Counted from the first letter of the stretch, positions 37,326-47,537 are shown. The stretch: DNA of 64,000 nt from Geotalea sp. SG265 (GCF_022808985.1 NZ_JAKZFT010000003.1:62001-126000), one strand, 5' to 3'. The notes: a model not told the origin generated them from the sequence alone. A program made the numbers and translations.

Positions 37326-38066
37326 CTACATATGCATGCCGCCGTTCACCGACAGAATATGCCCGGTAATGTAGCCGGCACCGGGAGAAACAAGGAAAGA
37401 AACCGCAGCGGCTATGTCCTCGGGGCGACCCAGGCGCTCAAGCGGAACCTGCTGCAGCAGGCTTTCCCTGACCTTCTCCGAAAGAACCCCGGTCATGTCG
37501 GTTTCGATGAAGCCGGGAGCCACGGCGTTGACGGTGATGTTGCGCTTGGCAAGTTCGCGGGCGGTAGCCTTCGTCAGGCCAAACAACCCCGCCTTGCTGG
37601 CACAGTAGTTGACCTGACCGGCATTGCCCATCTCCCCCACCACAGAGCTGATATTGACGATCCTGCCGTAGCGGGCTTTGGTCATGAATTTGGCCGCTTC
37701 GCGGGTACAGTTGAAGGAGCCCTTGAGATTGATGTCGAGCACCGCATCCCAGTCTTCGTCTTTCATGCGCAGCAGCAAGCCGTCGCGGGTTATACCGGCA
37801 TTGTTGATGAGGATATCCACCTTGCCGTATTCTTTCACCGCTGCAGCAAAAAGAGCCTCAACTTCGGACGTTATTGCAACATCCACCTTGAGCGCCAGGG
37901 CTTTGCCCCCGGCGGCAACGATTTCATCAGCGGTGGCCTGGGCGGCCTCTGACGATGTGGCGGTAACAACAAGATCGGCACCATCGGCAGCCAGCTTCAA
38001 AGCAATGGCCTTGCCAATGCCACGCGAGGCGCCGGTAACGACGGCCACTCTGCCGTTCAGACTCAT
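37326..38066 (-). CDS. fabG: 3-oxoacyl-ACP reductase
   Basis: The protein has 246 residues and belongs to the short-chain dehydrogenase family. The NADPH motif is TGASRGIGKAIALKL, NNAG is present, and the Ser-Tyr-x3-Lys site reads VNYCASKAGLFGL with catalytic Tyr and Lys. It reduces 3-ketoacyl-ACP. Its ATG overlaps the fabD stop by 4 bp (ATGA). Confidence 0.97.
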   Translation of the reverse strand: MSLNGRVAVVTGASRGIGKAIALKLAADGADLVVTATSSEAAQATADEIVAAGGKALALKVDVAITSEVEALFAAAVKEYGKVDILINNAGITRDGLLLRMKDEDWDAVLDINLKGSFNCTREAAKFMTKARYGRIVNISSVVGEMGNAGQVNYCASKAGLFGLTKATARELAKRNITVNAVAPGFIETDMTGVLSEKVRESLLQQVPLERLGRPEDIAAAVSFLVSPGAGYITGHILSVNGGMHM

Positions 38067-38998
38067 AATCCCTCCTGTATCAGGGCCTTAAGGCTCTCCT
38101 GATCCTGCACGTTCCATGTGGCAACCGTCTTGTCAATCCGCTTCACCAGACCAGCCAGTACCTTGCCGGGACCGACTTCAATGAAGGTATCGACGCCGGC
38201 GGCAATCATTACCCCAATGGAAGCGTCCCACCTGACGGGAGCGCTCACCTGCTTCACCAGGAGATCCTTTACCCGTGAGGAGTCGCTGTTAGGGGTGGCT
38301 TCAACATTGGTCACAACGGGAACGGTCAGGGGAGATACGGCAATGGGCTCCAGTTCTCCTGCAAGGCGTTCACCGGCAGGTAACATGAGTGCGCAGTGGA
38401 ATGGTGCACTGACGGGAAGCAGCATGGCCTTTCTGAATCCTCTGGCCTTGGCAATCTCGATGGCTCGGTTGATGGCGCCGGTATTGCCGGCGATGACAAT
38501 CTGCCCGGGAGAATTGAAGTTGGCCGGGGCCACCACCTCTCCCTGTGCTGCTTCGGCACAGATTTCCGCGAGAACATCGGGTTCTACGCCGAGAATCGCC
38601 GCCATGGAGCCTACGCCGACGGGAACAGCCTCCTGCATGAACGTACCACGAGCGCGGACAGTGCGGACCGCATCCGCAAAGCCGATGGCACCGGCGGCAA
38701 CCAGGGCTGAATACTCTCCCAAGGAATGCCCTGCCATGAAGTCCGCCTTAAGGGAGGTTTCTTCTTCGAGGACCTTCAATGCCGCGATGCTCGTAGTGAG
38801 AATGGCGGGCTGGGTATTGGCAGTCAGCTTCAGATCTTCTTCAGGTCCTTCGAAACAGAGCCGTGAAAGCTTGAAATTCAAGGCATCATCGGCCTCTTCG
38901 AAGACGAGAGCGGCTTTTTTGAAATTTGCAGCAAGGTCTTTGCCCATGCCGGCGAATTGCGATCCCTGGCCGGGGAAGATAAAGGCTTTCTTGCTCAT
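38063..38998 (-). CDS. fabD: Malonyl-CoA:ACP transacylase
   Basis: The protein has 311 residues with the catalytic serine in GHSLGEYSALVAAG, the N-terminal FIFPGQGSQFAGMGKDL and a later His in SAPFHCALM. It loads malonyl groups on ACP. It lies 21 bp after fabH and overlaps fabG, and its length is standard. Confidence 0.97.
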   Translation of the reverse strand: MSKKAFIFPGQGSQFAGMGKDLAANFKKAALVFEEADDALNFKLSRLCFEGPEEDLKLTANTQPAILTTSIAALKVLEEETSLKADFMAGHSLGEYSALVAAGAIGFADAVRTVRARGTFMQEAVPVGVGSMAAILGVEPDVLAEICAEAAQGEVVAPANFNSPGQIVIAGNTGAINRAIEIAKARGFRKAMLLPVSAPFHCALMLPAGERLAGELEPIAVSPLTVPVVTNVEATPNSDSSRVKDLLVKQVSAPVRWDASIGVMIAAGVDTFIEVGPGKVLAGLVKRIDKTVATWNVQDQESLKALIQEGL

Positions 38999-39019
38999 GA
39001 AAACATTCCTTTCTCTGTA

Positions 39020-40000
39020 TTACCAGCGAAGCAGCGCGGAGCCCCAGGTCAAACCGCCACCGAAGGCGTCGAAAAGGACCACGTCCCCTTCTTTTATGCG
39101 TCCGGCACGATTGGCTTCATCAAGGGCAATGGGAATGGAGGCGGCAGAGGTATTGCCGTAGCGCTCCAGATTGATGAAAACCTTTTCCTCGGGAACGCCG
39201 AGCCTCTTGCCGATGGCATCGATAATGCGCCGGTTGGCCTGGTGGGGTATGAAAAGGTCGATATCTTCGGTGTTGAGGGCGTTTGCTGCAAGGGCCTGCC
39301 GTGCCACATCCTCCATTGCCCTGACCGCCAGCTTGAACACTTCGTTGCCGTGCATCCTGAGAAACATCAGCTTATCATCGAGGGTTTTCTGGGTGGCCGG
39401 ATTTCTGCTGCCGCAACCGGGCTGATAGAGAAGCTCCCAATAGGAGCCGTCACTGCGAATATGGGTGGAGAGGATGCCGTTCTCCCCTTCGCGGGCTTCG
39501 ACAATGGCAGCTCCGGCCCCATCGCCGAACAGCAGGCAGGTATTGCGGTCGGTCCAGTCAACAATGCGCGACAGCACCTCGGCGCCGATGACGAGCGCCT
39601 TTTTAGCGGTGCCGGTCCTGATGAACCGGTCTGCAATGGATAAACCGTAGATAAAGCCGGAGCAGGCGGCGGAAACATCGAATGCGGCGGCATTGACCGC
39701 CTTGATGTTGCTCTGGACGAGACAGGCTGTGGAAGGAAATGGGAAATCGGGGCTGACCGTGCCGACAATGATGAGGTCAAGTTCTTCAGCAGTCACCCCC
39801 GCCATGGCCAACGCTCTCTCAGCTGCCCTGGTGGCGAAGGTGGAGGTATATTCCCCCTCGACGGCTATCCGGCGCTCCTTGATTCCCGTCCTGGTGGTAA
39901 TCCATTCATCACTGGTATCGACCATCTTTTCCAGGTCGAAGTTTGTCAACACCTTTTCGGGATGGGCTGAGCCAGTCCCGGTGATCCTGGTACGAATCAT
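39020..40000 (-). CDS. fabH: 3-oxoacyl-ACP synthase III
   Basis: The protein has 326 residues. Catalytic Cys113 is in VSAACSGFIYG, His in PHQANRRIID and Asn in ERYGNTSAASIP. It starts fatty-acid chains from acetyl-CoA and malonyl-ACP. It follows plsX by 14 bp. Confidence 0.97.
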   Translation of the reverse strand: MIRTRITGTGSAHPEKVLTNFDLEKMVDTSDEWITTRTGIKERRIAVEGEYTSTFATRAAERALAMAGVTAEELDLIIVGTVSPDFPFPSTACLVQSNIKAVNAAAFDVSAACSGFIYGLSIADRFIRTGTAKKALVIGAEVLSRIVDWTDRNTCLLFGDGAGAAIVEAREGENGILSTHIRSDGSYWELLYQPGCGSRNPATQKTLDDKLMFLRMHGNEVFKLAVRAMEDVARQALAANALNTEDIDLFIPHQANRRIIDAIGKRLGVPEEKVFINLERYGNTSAASIPIALDEANRAGRIKEGDVVLFDAFGGGLTWGSALLRW

Positions 40001-40014
40001 GATTTACAACCTTC

Positions 40015-41055
40015 CTACCCAGCCGCTTGAGCCTTGAGAGTTTCCAGCTGCTGCATGTAAAGAGGATAGTTTTCCTGGAGCTTTTCGACCATGCGTTGAT
40101 TGACGCCCTTGCGGGCATATTCGTGGGCAAAGCGGATGGCGTTTTTTATGGCCTTGGCATTGGAACCGCCATGGCAGATCATGCCGACGCCATCGATCCC
40201 AAGCAGTGGAGCACCGCCATACTCGGTGTAGTCCACCTTTTTTTTAAAATTGATGAAAGCCCGCCGGGAAAGGAGGTAGCCGACCTTGTACAGCAGGCTC
40301 TGCTTGATTTCTTCTTTCAGCATGGTGCTGACCGCCTCTGCCAGCCCCTCGGAGAGCTTGAGTACCACGTTGCCGACAAAGCCGTCGCAGACGACCACAT
40401 CCACCATGCCATTGAAGATATCGCGCCCCTCCACGTACCCGAAGTAATCGAGAGAGGTGCTTTTCAGAAGCGCGCTCGACTCGCGGGTCAGGTCATTCCC
40501 CTTGCTGTCCTCTTCGCCGTTGGAGAGAATGCCTATCTTCGGGCTTTCCACATCCATGACGGAGCGGGCATAAACCTCTCCCATGATGGCGAACTGGACA
40601 AGGTTGAGGGGCTTGCAATCGACATTGCCGCCTACGTCCAGCACAAGGGTTTTTCCACGGAGAGTTGGGAATATCTGGGCAATGGCCGGCCGGTCGATGC
40701 CTTTGATCCGCTTCAGAATGAACATTCCTGCAGCCATGGTGGCGCCCGAGTTACCGGCACTGACAACGGCTACAGCCTCTTCATTCTTCACCAGTTCGAA
40801 GGCGACCCTGATGGAAGAATCCTTCTTTTTTCTGACGGCATCGGAGGCAGAATCGTGCATGCCCACCACTTCACTGGCATGCCTGACGGTTATATCCAGA
40901 CCTTTACAATCGTGCTTTGCAAGTTCCCGGTTTACTTTTTCCGTATCGCCTACCAGCGTAATGGCGATACCGAATTCCCTGGCGGCTGCGACGGCGCCTT
41001 CTACCTCGACACCAGGCGCATTATCGCCCCCCATTGCATCTACTGCAACTCTCAT
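40015..41055 (-). CDS. plsX: Phosphate acyltransferase PlsX
   Basis: The protein has 346 residues, starts [21 protein letters not shown], and contains the conserved [10 protein letters not shown] and [14 protein letters not shown] motifs. It makes acyl-phosphate from acyl-ACP for phospholipid synthesis, as a peripheral membrane enzyme. It sits after rpmF in the widespread DUF177-rpmF-plsX-fab order. Confidence 0.97.
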   Translation of the reverse strand: MRVAVDAMGGDNAPGVEVEGAVAAAREFGIAITLVGDTEKVNRELAKHDCKGLDITVRHASEVVGMHDSASDAVRKKKDSSIRVAFELVKNEEAVAVVSAGNSGATMAAGMFILKRIKGIDRPAIAQIFPTLRGKTLVLDVGGNVDCKPLNLVQFAIMGEVYARSVMDVESPKIGILSNGEEDSKGNDLTRESSALLKSTSLDYFGYVEGRDIFNGMVDVVVCDGFVGNVVLKLSEGLAEAVSTMLKEEIKQSLLYKVGYLLSRRAFINFKKKVDYTEYGGAPLLGIDGVGMICHGGSNAKAIKNAIRFAHEYARKGVNQRMVEKLQENYPLYMQQLETLKAQAAG

Positions 41056-41106
41056 ATGACCTCTAGACAGCTGTTCTTTTGAAAAAGAACGTCGGGGTGT
41101 GGCAAT

Positions 41107-41289
41107 TTAAAGCTCTTCGGCCTTAATTACTTCTTTCCCTTTGTAGGTGCCGCAGGAGGGACAAACTCTGTGGGGAAGCTTGGGGGATTTGCACTGAGGG
41201 CAAGTGGAAACCGTCGGAGCGGTAAGGAAGTCATGGGCCCTTCTCATGTTCTTGCGCGACTTGGATGTCTTTTTCTTAGGTACTGCCAT
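41107..41289 (-). CDS. rpmF: Ribosomal protein L32
   Basis: This 60-residue basic protein has N-terminus [20 protein letters not shown] and the zinc ribbon CPQC ... CPSC, so it is the zinc-binding form. It lies 13 bp after the DUF177 gene. Confidence 0.97.
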   Translation of the reverse strand: MAVPKKKTSKSRKNMRRAHDFLTAPTVSTCPQCKSPKLPHRVCPSCGTYKGKEVIKAEEL

Positions 41290-41302
41290 AATATTATCTC
41301 CT

Positions 41303-41836
41303 TTACTTGTCTATCTTCAGACCTTTCAACGCATTGAATTTAAAGCTTCCTTCGCTCCTGTCGCAACTGCAGGCGGTATCGTTGAGATTGGCGCCGCAAT
41401 TGCTGCAGAGCCCCTTGCAATCTTCTCTGCAAAGGGGTTTGAAGGGTATCTCCAAGATGACCTGTTCCGCCACCTCGGGCGCAAAATCTATCTCTTCCCC
41501 TTCGTAGGATTTTGAGATCAGGTCCTCTTCGGCCAATTCCACCTCTTCATCGAGGGGCTCGACCGATTTGGTATAAAAAACCGTGAAGGAAGAATCGATC
41601 GTCACTTGGAAATTGGTAAGACAACGGGCACAGGGGACCTTCACCAGCGTTTCCACCCTGCCGGCCGCCCTGATATGGTCGAATTCCCTGGCCACGGTAA
41701 AGTCAAGTCTGAGGGGGGCCAGGAATTCGCACTCCCCCGATTCAGCCATGGCGATCAGATCGGGATAGTCGCCGATCGGCTCTTCGGCTTCCAGGTGCAG
41801 TGTTTTATCTTTTAAGTCGGCAATGCGAACTTTCAA
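41303..41836 (-). CDS. DUF177 (YceD-like) protein
   Basis: A protein of about 177 residues starts at TTG 41836 ([15 protein letters not shown]), with GGTGA upstream. Two CxxC pairs are present: CARC and CSNC, preceded by CREDCKGLC. The family precedes rpmF in most bacteria and is implicated in 23S rRNA synthesis or processing. A longer in-frame start at 41920 is unlikely, because a clear promoter (41872-41899) lies inside that extension. It is the first gene of the rpmF-plsX-fab operon. Confidence 0.88.
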   Translation of the reverse strand: MKVRIADLKDKTLHLEAEEPIGDYPDLIAMAESGECEFLAPLRLDFTVAREFDHIRAAGRVETLVKVPCARCLTNFQVTIDSSFTVFYTKSVEPLDEEVELAEEDLISKSYEGEEIDFAPEVAEQVILEIPFKPLCREDCKGLCSNCGANLNDTACSCDRSEGSFKFNALKGLKIDK

Positions 41837-41871
41837 AATATCACCAATGGGCGCAGCATTCAAAGCTACCC

Positions 41872-41899
41872 AGTATATAGACGGATCAGCATTTGTCAA
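41872..41899 (-). promoter_or_regulatory. Promoter of DUF177-rpmF-plsX-fab operon
   Basis: TTGACA (41894-41899), 16-bp spacer, TATACT (41872-41877) on the minus strand. The start point would be near 41865, giving a leader of about 30 nt to TTG 41836. It may read through plsX-fabH-fabD-fabG. Confidence 0.75.
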
Positions 41900-42013
41900 G
41901 GTAAAACTGCCGATCCCCACCCACTGCCAAGGGTCAATCTATTAAACTATTCGCAGATTATTTGCAACAATAAATAGGCGTGGATGGTTAACTTTTTGGA
42001 GTGCGGCGACCTC

Positions 42014-44998
42014 TCATTCACCGGAGGGAGCAAAACCCCGGCGCATGGTGTTCTCCGTTACCACCCGCGGGTCCATGAAATGGAGCAGGTAATCCGGTCC
42101 TCCCGCCTTCGTGCCGCCACCGGACATCTTGAAGCCGCCGAAGGGTTGCCGGCCCACCAGCGCACCGGTGCAGTTGCGATTGAGATAGAGGTTGCCGACA
42201 CGGAAGCGCTTTGCGGCCAGGGCAAGATGCCCGGGACTGCGGCTGAATACCCCGCCGGTCAATGCATAGCGGGTCGAATTTGCCCAGTCGAGGGCCTCAT
42301 CGAAATCCCGCACCCGCATTACGGCCAGCAGCGGCCCGAAGACTTCCTCCTGAGCAAGGCGATGCTCGGGACGGATCTCGCCGATAATGGTCAACGGCAC
42401 GAAGTAGCCCCCCTCGGGCGCCTGCCCCTGATAAAGAAGCCGCCCCTCCTTCGTACCCAATGCCGTATATTCCAGGATACGCTGCCGGGCGCTTTCTTCG
42501 GCTACCGCACCGACAAGATAGGCGGGATTCTCCACCGGCCCCACGGAAACAGCTTCGGCGAGGGCTACCAGACGCGCGACAAATTTATCATATATCCCAT
42601 CGAGGACAATGACCCGCGAGCAGGCGGAGCACTTCTGTCCCTGAAAGCCGAAAGCGGAGTTGAAGACATGGGGAACCGCCTCGTCCAGATCGGCATCGTC
42701 GTCGATAATGATGGCGTTTTTCCCCCCCATTTCGCAAACCACCTTCTTGATCATTTCCTGGCCAGGCTGCACCCTTGCGGCACGTTCCATGATCCGCTTC
42801 CCGACCTCCAGCGATCCGGTGAACGCAATGAGGCTGACCTGGGGATGATCTACCAAGTTATCCCCCATGACCCCGCTTCGTCCGGGAATGTAGTTAAAGA
42901 CGCCGGCTGGGAGCCCCGCTTCCCTGAATATCTCCACCAGTTGCCGGCCGATGACCGGCGTAAGCCCTGAAGGTTTGTAGACAACGCAGTTGCCGGTGAC
43001 GATGGCGGCAGAAACCATGCCCATGCTAATGGCCAGCGGGAAGTTCCAAGGGGCGATGACGGCGGCAACCCCCTTCGGCTCGTAAAAGTAGCAGTTGGAT
43101 TCCCCGGGGACCTTTCCCATCGGCTGAGGCTTGCCAAGGCGGACCATTTCCAGTGCATAATATTCGAGAAAATCGATGGCCTCGGTCACATCGGCATAGG
43201 CCTGGTCCCACTGTTTGCCGATCTCCAGTACCTGCAGGGCGGCAAGCTCATAGATGCGGCGGCGGACGACCACGGCCGCCTCGATGAGATATCTCGCCCT
43301 CTTTTCCGCGGAAACGTCCCGCCACATACGAAAGGCCTGCCGGGCAGCATCGATCGCCAAAGACACTTCAGCGGTTCCCGCCTGGCAGACCCACCCCACC
43401 ACCTGGGCAGGATCTGCCGGATTGACCGAGGCTACCAAGTCCTCCGTTTCCAGTTCCTTTCCATTGACGTGCAGCAGGTATTTTGCACCAAGTTGCCTGC
43501 GTGCCGCTTCCAGACGCTCGCGAAAGGCCCGGCGCTGTTCTTCCTGGGTGAAATCGATGACCGGTTCGTTGCAGAAATACGCCCCTTTTCGCGAAGACTT
43601 TGCCGTTGTCCCCGATGGGGCGGCAAGTCGTTCTCGTTCCAGGATATGGACCGGGTCTTCAAGGAGTTTCTCGGCTCCGGCAGCATCTACAAAGGTCTGC
43701 CGCAAGAAAGAAACATTGGAGGTGTTCTCCAGAAGGCGGCGAACCAGATACCCCATTCCCGGAATCATCGGTCCGTAGGGGCAGTAGAGGCGCAAGCGCC
43801 CCGTACGGCTGAGGATGGCCTTGCGTACAGGCTCGGCCATGCCATAAAGGACCTGGAATTCATAGCGATGGTCGGGAACGGAAAGCTCATCGGCCAGTTC
43901 TATGACGGTGGAAATGGAACGGATATTGTGGGAAGCACAGGCAAAATGACAGACGTCGCTATTTTCCAGGATGCGTCGGGCATGGCGCTCGAAAGCGGCG
44001 TCTGTTTCCGCCTTGATCGCCCAAACCGGCTCCAAAAGGCCGCTCTGCTGCGTCCTGATCATCTCGTAATCCCAGTAGGCCCCTTTGACAAACCGGATGG
44101 AAATACCAAGACAGTTTTCCCTGGCCCAGGTGATGAGGTTTTCCAGATCGCGGTCCGTGTCCTTCAGATAGGCCTGAAGGACGACCCCCAGGTGGGGATA
44201 ATCGGGATTCTCCAGCTTGAGGCGACGGTAGACCTCAAGGACGATCTCCTTGAAACGGTAAGTCTCCATGTCCAGACAGAGGAAGCCGTTTAACTCCTTG
44301 ACCCGGCGGCAGATGAGGCGCAACCGGCTAAGAATCCCCTCGACGCTCCCCTCGAAGTCCAGCGGGCTCGCCAGGCAGTAAAGGGCCGTTGCCTTAACGG
44401 ATACATTGATTTGCGGCGCATGCCCCCAGTCGAGCCCGGCAGAATCTGACGCGGTGCCTAGAGGCTTCCAGCCCCCCCTGGCGCGATCCATGGCGTCAAG
44501 CAGCTGCAGATACTGCTCCACGTAGACGTCGGCCTCCTTTTCCGAAAGGGTTGCCTCCCCCAGCACATCGACGACGGCAGCGAAACCCTGATGGCGCAGA
44601 CGCTCCATGTTGCGCAGGGCCTCCGTGGCATTCTCACCGATGATAAACTGCTGGGCCATTTTGCGGATGGCCGTTGCTACAGCCTTACGCTGGATAAGGG
44701 TGCCGAAAGGGCCGAAGAAACCGGCGGCCTGGCGGAGCAGAGCCAGGGCCGGGGGCTGGGTGGCCGGGTCGAAGTATTCTTCCAGGTGGCCGGCTACCAT
44801 GCTATCTGAGGTGAGGGCGGGAAAGACATCGACGAAACGGAAGAGCGCGGTTTTGAATGCTTCGTCCTGCATGCTCCAGGCCATGAGCTTGCCCAACCAT
44901 CTTCCCCTGTTGAAAAAGGAGGGGGTTTCTCCCTGGATGCGGGCAAACATCTCTTTCCCACAGGAGACGATCCTACCGTTCAGCGCACTTTCGGTCAT
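42014..44998 (-). CDS. putA: Bifunctional proline dehydrogenase / P5C dehydrogenase
   Basis: The protein has 994 residues. The FAD-dependent proline dehydrogenase barrel (about 110-460) includes YLKDTDRDLENL and IRFVKGAYWDYE. The aldehyde dehydrogenase half (about 500-980) includes APWNFPLAI, FTGSLEVGKRI and catalytic Cys790 in GQKCSACSRV. It oxidises proline to glutamate, feeding electrons to quinone. There is no N-terminal ribbon-helix-helix region of the Escherichia coli type, so it is the catalytic, non-DNA-binding form. A promoter is visible at 45041-45068. Confidence 0.97.
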   Translation of the reverse strand: MTESALNGRIVSCGKEMFARIQGETPSFFNRGRWLGKLMAWSMQDEAFKTALFRFVDVFPALTSDSMVAGHLEEYFDPATQPPALALLRQAAGFFGPFGTLIQRKAVATAIRKMAQQFIIGENATEALRNMERLRHQGFAAVVDVLGEATLSEKEADVYVEQYLQLLDAMDRARGGWKPLGTASDSAGLDWGHAPQINVSVKATALYCLASPLDFEGSVEGILSRLRLICRRVKELNGFLCLDMETYRFKEIVLEVYRRLKLENPDYPHLGVVLQAYLKDTDRDLENLITWARENCLGISIRFVKGAYWDYEMIRTQQSGLLEPVWAIKAETDAAFERHARRILENSDVCHFACASHNIRSISTVIELADELSVPDHRYEFQVLYGMAEPVRKAILSRTGRLRLYCPYGPMIPGMGYLVRRLLENTSNVSFLRQTFVDAAGAEKLLEDPVHILERERLAAPSGTTAKSSRKGAYFCNEPVIDFTQEEQRRAFRERLEAARRQLGAKYLLHVNGKELETEDLVASVNPADPAQVVGWVCQAGTAEVSLAIDAARQAFRMWRDVSAEKRARYLIEAAVVVRRRIYELAALQVLEIGKQWDQAYADVTEAIDFLEYYALEMVRLGKPQPMGKVPGESNCYFYEPKGVAAVIAPWNFPLAISMGMVSAAIVTGNCVVYKPSGLTPVIGRQLVEIFREAGLPAGVFNYIPGRSGVMGDNLVDHPQVSLIAFTGSLEVGKRIMERAARVQPGQEMIKKVVCEMGGKNAIIIDDDADLDEAVPHVFNSAFGFQGQKCSACSRVIVLDGIYDKFVARLVALAEAVSVGPVENPAYLVGAVAEESARQRILEYTALGTKEGRLLYQGQAPEGGYFVPLTIIGEIRPEHRLAQEEVFGPLLAVMRVRDFDEALDWANSTRYALTGGVFSRSPGHLALAAKRFRVGNLYLNRNCTGALVGRQPFGGFKMSGGGTKAGGPDYLLHFMDPRVVTENTMRRGFAPSGE

Positions 44999-45040
44999 AT
45001 GCCCCCCTGCAAATCCGCGAATCGGTCACTTCTCAGCTAC

Positions 45041-45068
45041 ATTTTAATAAGGATCGATGATTAATCAA
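45041..45068 (-). promoter_or_regulatory. Candidate putA promoter
   Basis: TTGATT (45063-45068), 16-bp spacer, TAAAAT (45041-45046) on the minus strand, about 43 bp before the putA ATG. Confidence 0.5.
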
Positions 45069-45155
45069 TTGGACCGGAATGAAAATTAAGGGAGCAGGAT
45101 GTGGCAGGTCTTTTCAAAGAAAGGAGCAGTTATAAAAAGTGCAAAAAAGTGAGAC

Positions 45156-47474
45156 TCAGGCAATGGCGGCAAGTTCCAGCCGGCCGCCCCAGCGACGGGC
45201 CAGTTCCTGGCGTAACCCGAAGTTTTCGGAGGAAACCAGGCCCGGGTCCTTTTCGACCACGGCGAAGGCATCCTCCCGAGCCGCTTCCAGGATGCGACCA
45301 TCGCGGAGAATGTTGGCCACCCGGAAGTCGGGCAGGCCTGCCTGGCGGGTACCGAGGAAATCCCCGGGGCCGCGGATCTCCAGGTCCGTCTCTGCAATGC
45401 GGAAACCGTCATTTGTAGATTCCATCACCCGCAGCCGTTTTTCACCGTCTTCCGAAAGATGCCCGGAGGAAAGTAGTATGCAGCGTGATTTTTCGCTCCC
45501 GCGCCCTACCCTGCCCCGCAACTGGTGCAGCTGGGAAAGACCGAAACGTTCCGCATGCTCGATAACCATGACCGTGGCATTGGGCACGTCGATGCCGACC
45601 TCGATAACCGTCGTGGCAACCAGGATGTCCGTTTCTCCGGCCTTGAAGGCGCCCATGACCGCTTCCTTCTCCTCCGGCTTCATTCTCCCGTGAAGGAGCC
45701 CTACCCTGAGCTCCGGAAAGACATCTCCGGCCAGGTGTTCGGCCATCTGTGAAGCCGCCTTCAGCTCGGATTTTTCCGACTCTTCCACCAGTGGATAGAT
45801 GATGTACGCCTGCCGACCATTTTTCACCTCGTCGCGGATGATGCCGTAAACCTGCGACCGCCGGGACTCGAAGGCGATGCGGGTTTCAACCGGCGTCCGG
45901 CCCGGGGGCAATTCGTCTATGACCGATAGGGAAAGATCGCCGAAGACGGTCATGGCCAGGGTGCGGGGAATGGGTGTCGCCGTCATGACCAGGATGTGGG
46001 GGTTGAGTCCCTTCCTCTTGAGGATGCCGCGCTGCAGCACGCCGAAACGGTGTTGCTCGTCGATGATCCCAAGGCCGAGCCGGTTGAACTCCACCTTTTC
46101 CTGAATGACCGCGTGGGTGCCGATGACGATCTGCGCTGTGCCGGCGGCGACCTCTTCGAGAACCGCTGTTTTCGCCTTTCCCTTCATGCCAGAGGTCAAA
46201 AGGGCCACCCGTATCCCCAGTGCATCACACCAGCGGTGAATGGTGAGGAAATGCTGCTCGGCAAGGATCTCCGTCGGCGCCATGATCGCCACCTGGTAAT
46301 CGTTTTCCACCGCCACCAGGGCAGCCATGAGCGCCACCAGCGTCTTGCCGCACCCCACATCTCCCTGAACCAACCGGTGCATGGGATGGGGAAGCATCAG
46401 GTCGTTCTTGATCTCGGAAAGAACCCGGCGCTGGGCATTGGTCAGCTGAAAAGGAAGCAGCTTCAGCAGTTCCCGGGTGTACCTGTGGCTCACCTGGAAT
46501 GGGATTCCCTCTTCCAAGGCAACACCGCGCCGTTTCAGGGCCAGTCCCAGCTCCAGAAAGAAGAGCTCGTCGAAGGCCAGGGTCTTATGGGCAACGGTGG
46601 CTCCGGCATTCAGCCGGGCCAGGTCGGCATCGTGCCCGGGGAAATGTGCTTCACGCAGCGCTTCGTCCTGGGGCAGCAGGTGGTGCCGCTCCATGACTCC
46701 CCCGGGGAGGTGGTTTTCCACGTCCGCTGAAAAACGGTCCACAACCTCCTTCATCACCTTGCGCAACGTCTTCTGGTGGAGCCCTTCCGTGAGGGGATAT
46801 ACGGGCAGGATGCGGCCGAAATTCAGGGGGTCTTTTGCCGTCAATGCCGCCAGGTCGGTCCCTTCGTCCAGCCACTCCACCTCGGGATGGTGGATCTCCT
46901 TCTGAAAGCCGTACTGAACCACCTCGCCCGTAAAGACTCCATTCCGCCCCACGCGCAAGGTCTTCCTCATGAAAACCGGATTGAAGCGAAACCACTTGAG
47001 CATCACCGTACCGGTCTCGTCGCCGACCATCACCTCGAGAAAATGCTTCCCTCCCTTGGTGGTCTTGGCCTCGCAGGAGAAAACTTCGGCGTGAAAAACC
47101 TCATGAAACCCCGTGCGAAGTCGCCCCACCTTGCTCAAACTCCGCCGGTCCTCGTAGCGATGGGGAAGCAGAAAGAGCGCATCTTCAATAACGGAGATGC
47201 CCTTCTTTGCCAGCTGTTCCGCCAGCTTGGGGCCTACCCCTTTTATGGCCCCCATGGGTGTCGCAAGATTTTTGCGGTGAATTGACTGCTGCAGCGGTGT
47301 GGTTGCCGGGTCACTGCCGATCGCCGGCCCGGAAAGGTCCATCCGCCGCACCATCAGCACGCCGTCATCACCGACCTCCATGGAAACCGAATCCCCCGCC
47401 TTCAGGGCAAGGGCCTCCCGCACGGCATCGGGCAAGGGCAAGGCAGTGGTATCCTGCAATTTTACAATGGGCAT
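45156..47474 (-). CDS. recG: RecG branch-migration helicase with AbrB-like N-terminal extension
   Basis: The protein has 772 residues; RecG is usually about 690. Canonical RecG starts near residue 71 (ATPMGAIKGVGPKLAEQL). It continues with the wedge/OB domain, Walker A GDVGCGKT (residues 371-378), DEQH box and the C-terminal helicase domain with HQLRGRVGRG. It remodels stalled forks. The first 47 residues (MPIVKLQDTTALPLPDAVRE ... VLMVRRMD) look like a SpoVT/AbrB swapped-hairpin DNA-binding or dimerisation element. Both parts are in one continuous frame from ATG 47474, 27 bp after a promoter. I have not seen this arrangement described; it could be normal in this group. Confidence 0.93.
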   Translation of the reverse strand: MPIVKLQDTTALPLPDAVREALALKAGDSVSMEVGDDGVLMVRRMDLSGPAIGSDPATTPLQQSIHRKNLATPMGAIKGVGPKLAEQLAKKGISVIEDALFLLPHRYEDRRSLSKVGRLRTGFHEVFHAEVFSCEAKTTKGGKHFLEVMVGDETGTVMLKWFRFNPVFMRKTLRVGRNGVFTGEVVQYGFQKEIHHPEVEWLDEGTDLAALTAKDPLNFGRILPVYPLTEGLHQKTLRKVMKEVVDRFSADVENHLPGGVMERHHLLPQDEALREAHFPGHDADLARLNAGATVAHKTLAFDELFFLELGLALKRRGVALEEGIPFQVSHRYTRELLKLLPFQLTNAQRRVLSEIKNDLMLPHPMHRLVQGDVGCGKTLVALMAALVAVENDYQVAIMAPTEILAEQHFLTIHRWCDALGIRVALLTSGMKGKAKTAVLEEVAAGTAQIVIGTHAVIQEKVEFNRLGLGIIDEQHRFGVLQRGILKRKGLNPHILVMTATPIPRTLAMTVFGDLSLSVIDELPPGRTPVETRIAFESRRSQVYGIIRDEVKNGRQAYIIYPLVEESEKSELKAASQMAEHLAGDVFPELRVGLLHGRMKPEEKEAVMGAFKAGETDILVATTVIEVGIDVPNATVMVIEHAERFGLSQLHQLRGRVGRGSEKSRCILLSSGHLSEDGEKRLRVMESTNDGFRIAETDLEIRGPGDFLGTRQAGLPDFRVANILRDGRILEAAREDAFAVVEKDPGLVSSENFGLRQELARRWGGRLELAAIA

Positions 47475-47507
47475 AGACGACCTGGAGCAAAGAATAAATT
47501 AGCAGGA

Positions 47508-47537
47508 GTTATAGGGATTATGATGGAGTGTTGTCAA
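47508..47537 (-). promoter_or_regulatory. Candidate recG promoter
   Basis: TTGACA (47532-47537), 18-bp spacer, TATAAC (47508-47513) on the minus strand, about 34 bp before the ATG. Confidence 0.6.

Noticed and set aside
38118-39161. Long plus-strand open frame (347 codons) opposite fabD/fabH
   Set aside because: Antisense to two conserved fab genes with intact catalytic motifs; Ser/Ala/Pro/Met-rich low-quality sequence.
41080-41098. Small hairpin between rpmF and plsX
   Set aside because: AT-rich and short; I do not think it would terminate transcription.
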